Below, in pieces: positions 63,744-64,000 of a stretch of DNA of 64,000 nt (within the stretch, counting starts at the first letter, position 1; the number at the start of each line of letters is the position of its first letter). Both the position numbers and the translations under genes were made by a program. Source of the DNA: Bigelowiella natans CCMP2755 (lineage: Eukaryota > Cercozoa > Chlorarachniophyceae); contig ADNK01002103.1 of the NCBI GenBank assembly GCA_000320545.1, positions 1 to 64,000 on the forward strand. The letters run 5' to 3'. Under the pieces are notes generated by a model. It was given only the letters and a program-made list of their open reading frames with translations, did not search any database and was not told the DNA's origin.

Positions 63744-64000
63744 CTGCACGTAAAAATCAAAAGGTAGCATCCACTTAAATAATATTCATTCATCAAGGGA
63801 AAACCTCATGATGATGGACATGTTGACATGCACTACATGATCTTGTGCTGTTCTTTGAGGCTAGATAGAAGATGAGGACAAGATCGCTGCTGTGGCATGA
63901 TGATTGGACGAGAGGTCAACGTAAACTTTATCCAAGTTTCTGTGATAGCAATGGCATTTGTTAAACAAGATCAATCAAGCGAAACATACTCCATAGTTCC

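Noticed and set aside
1-64000. CRISPR array, operons, IS elements or tRNA/rRNA genes
   Set aside because: The direct repeats seen are simple microsatellites or the dispersed core. Introns and gene layout are nuclear eukaryotic, and no tRNA cloverleaf or rRNA segment was recognised by eye.

Overview
The window is nuclear DNA of a unicellular eukaryote. Genes are split by many GT-AG introns, most 53-120 nt long, and longer introns are filled with pure di- and trinucleotide repeats. I recognise SRRM1, LAMTOR2, a BAG6-like protein, an RGS protein, a probable RhoGEF, SS18 (SSXT), a UBL-UBA protein, a METTL13-like methyltransferase, a TOG/HEAT protein, a multi-exon conserved hypothetical protein and a secreted His1 (LPMO-like) protein with cysteine-rich carbohydrate-binding-type modules. 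This mix suggests a SAR-type protist or alga (stramenopile or chlorarachniophyte-like), but the lineage is an inference and weakly held. No rRNA, tRNA, CRISPR, operon or bacterial feature was recognised.

Layout, left to right: SRRM1 (-, cut by the left edge); a 60-aa membrane protein (+); an eight-exon multispanning membrane protein (-); LAMTOR2 (+); a long unidentified multi-exon gene (-, about 6.4-12.3 kb); BAG6-like (+, 12.6-21.2 kb); a 143-aa protein (-); a 154-aa protein (+); an eleven-exon conserved hypothetical protein with an acidic tail (-); the LPMO-like membrane-anchored protein (+, 29.0-33.0 kb); an intronless methyltransferase/winged-helix fusion (-); a UBL-UBA protein (+); a coiled-coil and TOG/HEAT region, one or two genes (-, 40.0-52.4 kb); a RhoGEF (-); an RGS protein (+); a short SS18 homologue (-); a coiled-coil protein (+); and a protein with a repeated WLK motif (-, cut by the right edge).

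The strongest large-scale signal is architectural. Neighbouring genes alternate strand almost perfectly, so the window is a chain of head-to-head pairs with short shared upstream regions (about 0.4-0.9 kb), separated by tail-to-tail spacers of 0.7-2.6 kb. All eight tail-to-tail spacers are filled with a distinctive CATG/TGCA-rich sequence unlike the introns. Six of the eight carry one copy of a roughly 45-bp conserved core, placed near one edge with the same end facing the nearer gene. This repeat family and its restriction to convergent spacers is the best candidate for something undescribed. Splice models marked 'phase-checked' were verified by hand: exon lengths, GT/AG sites and reading frames all agree.
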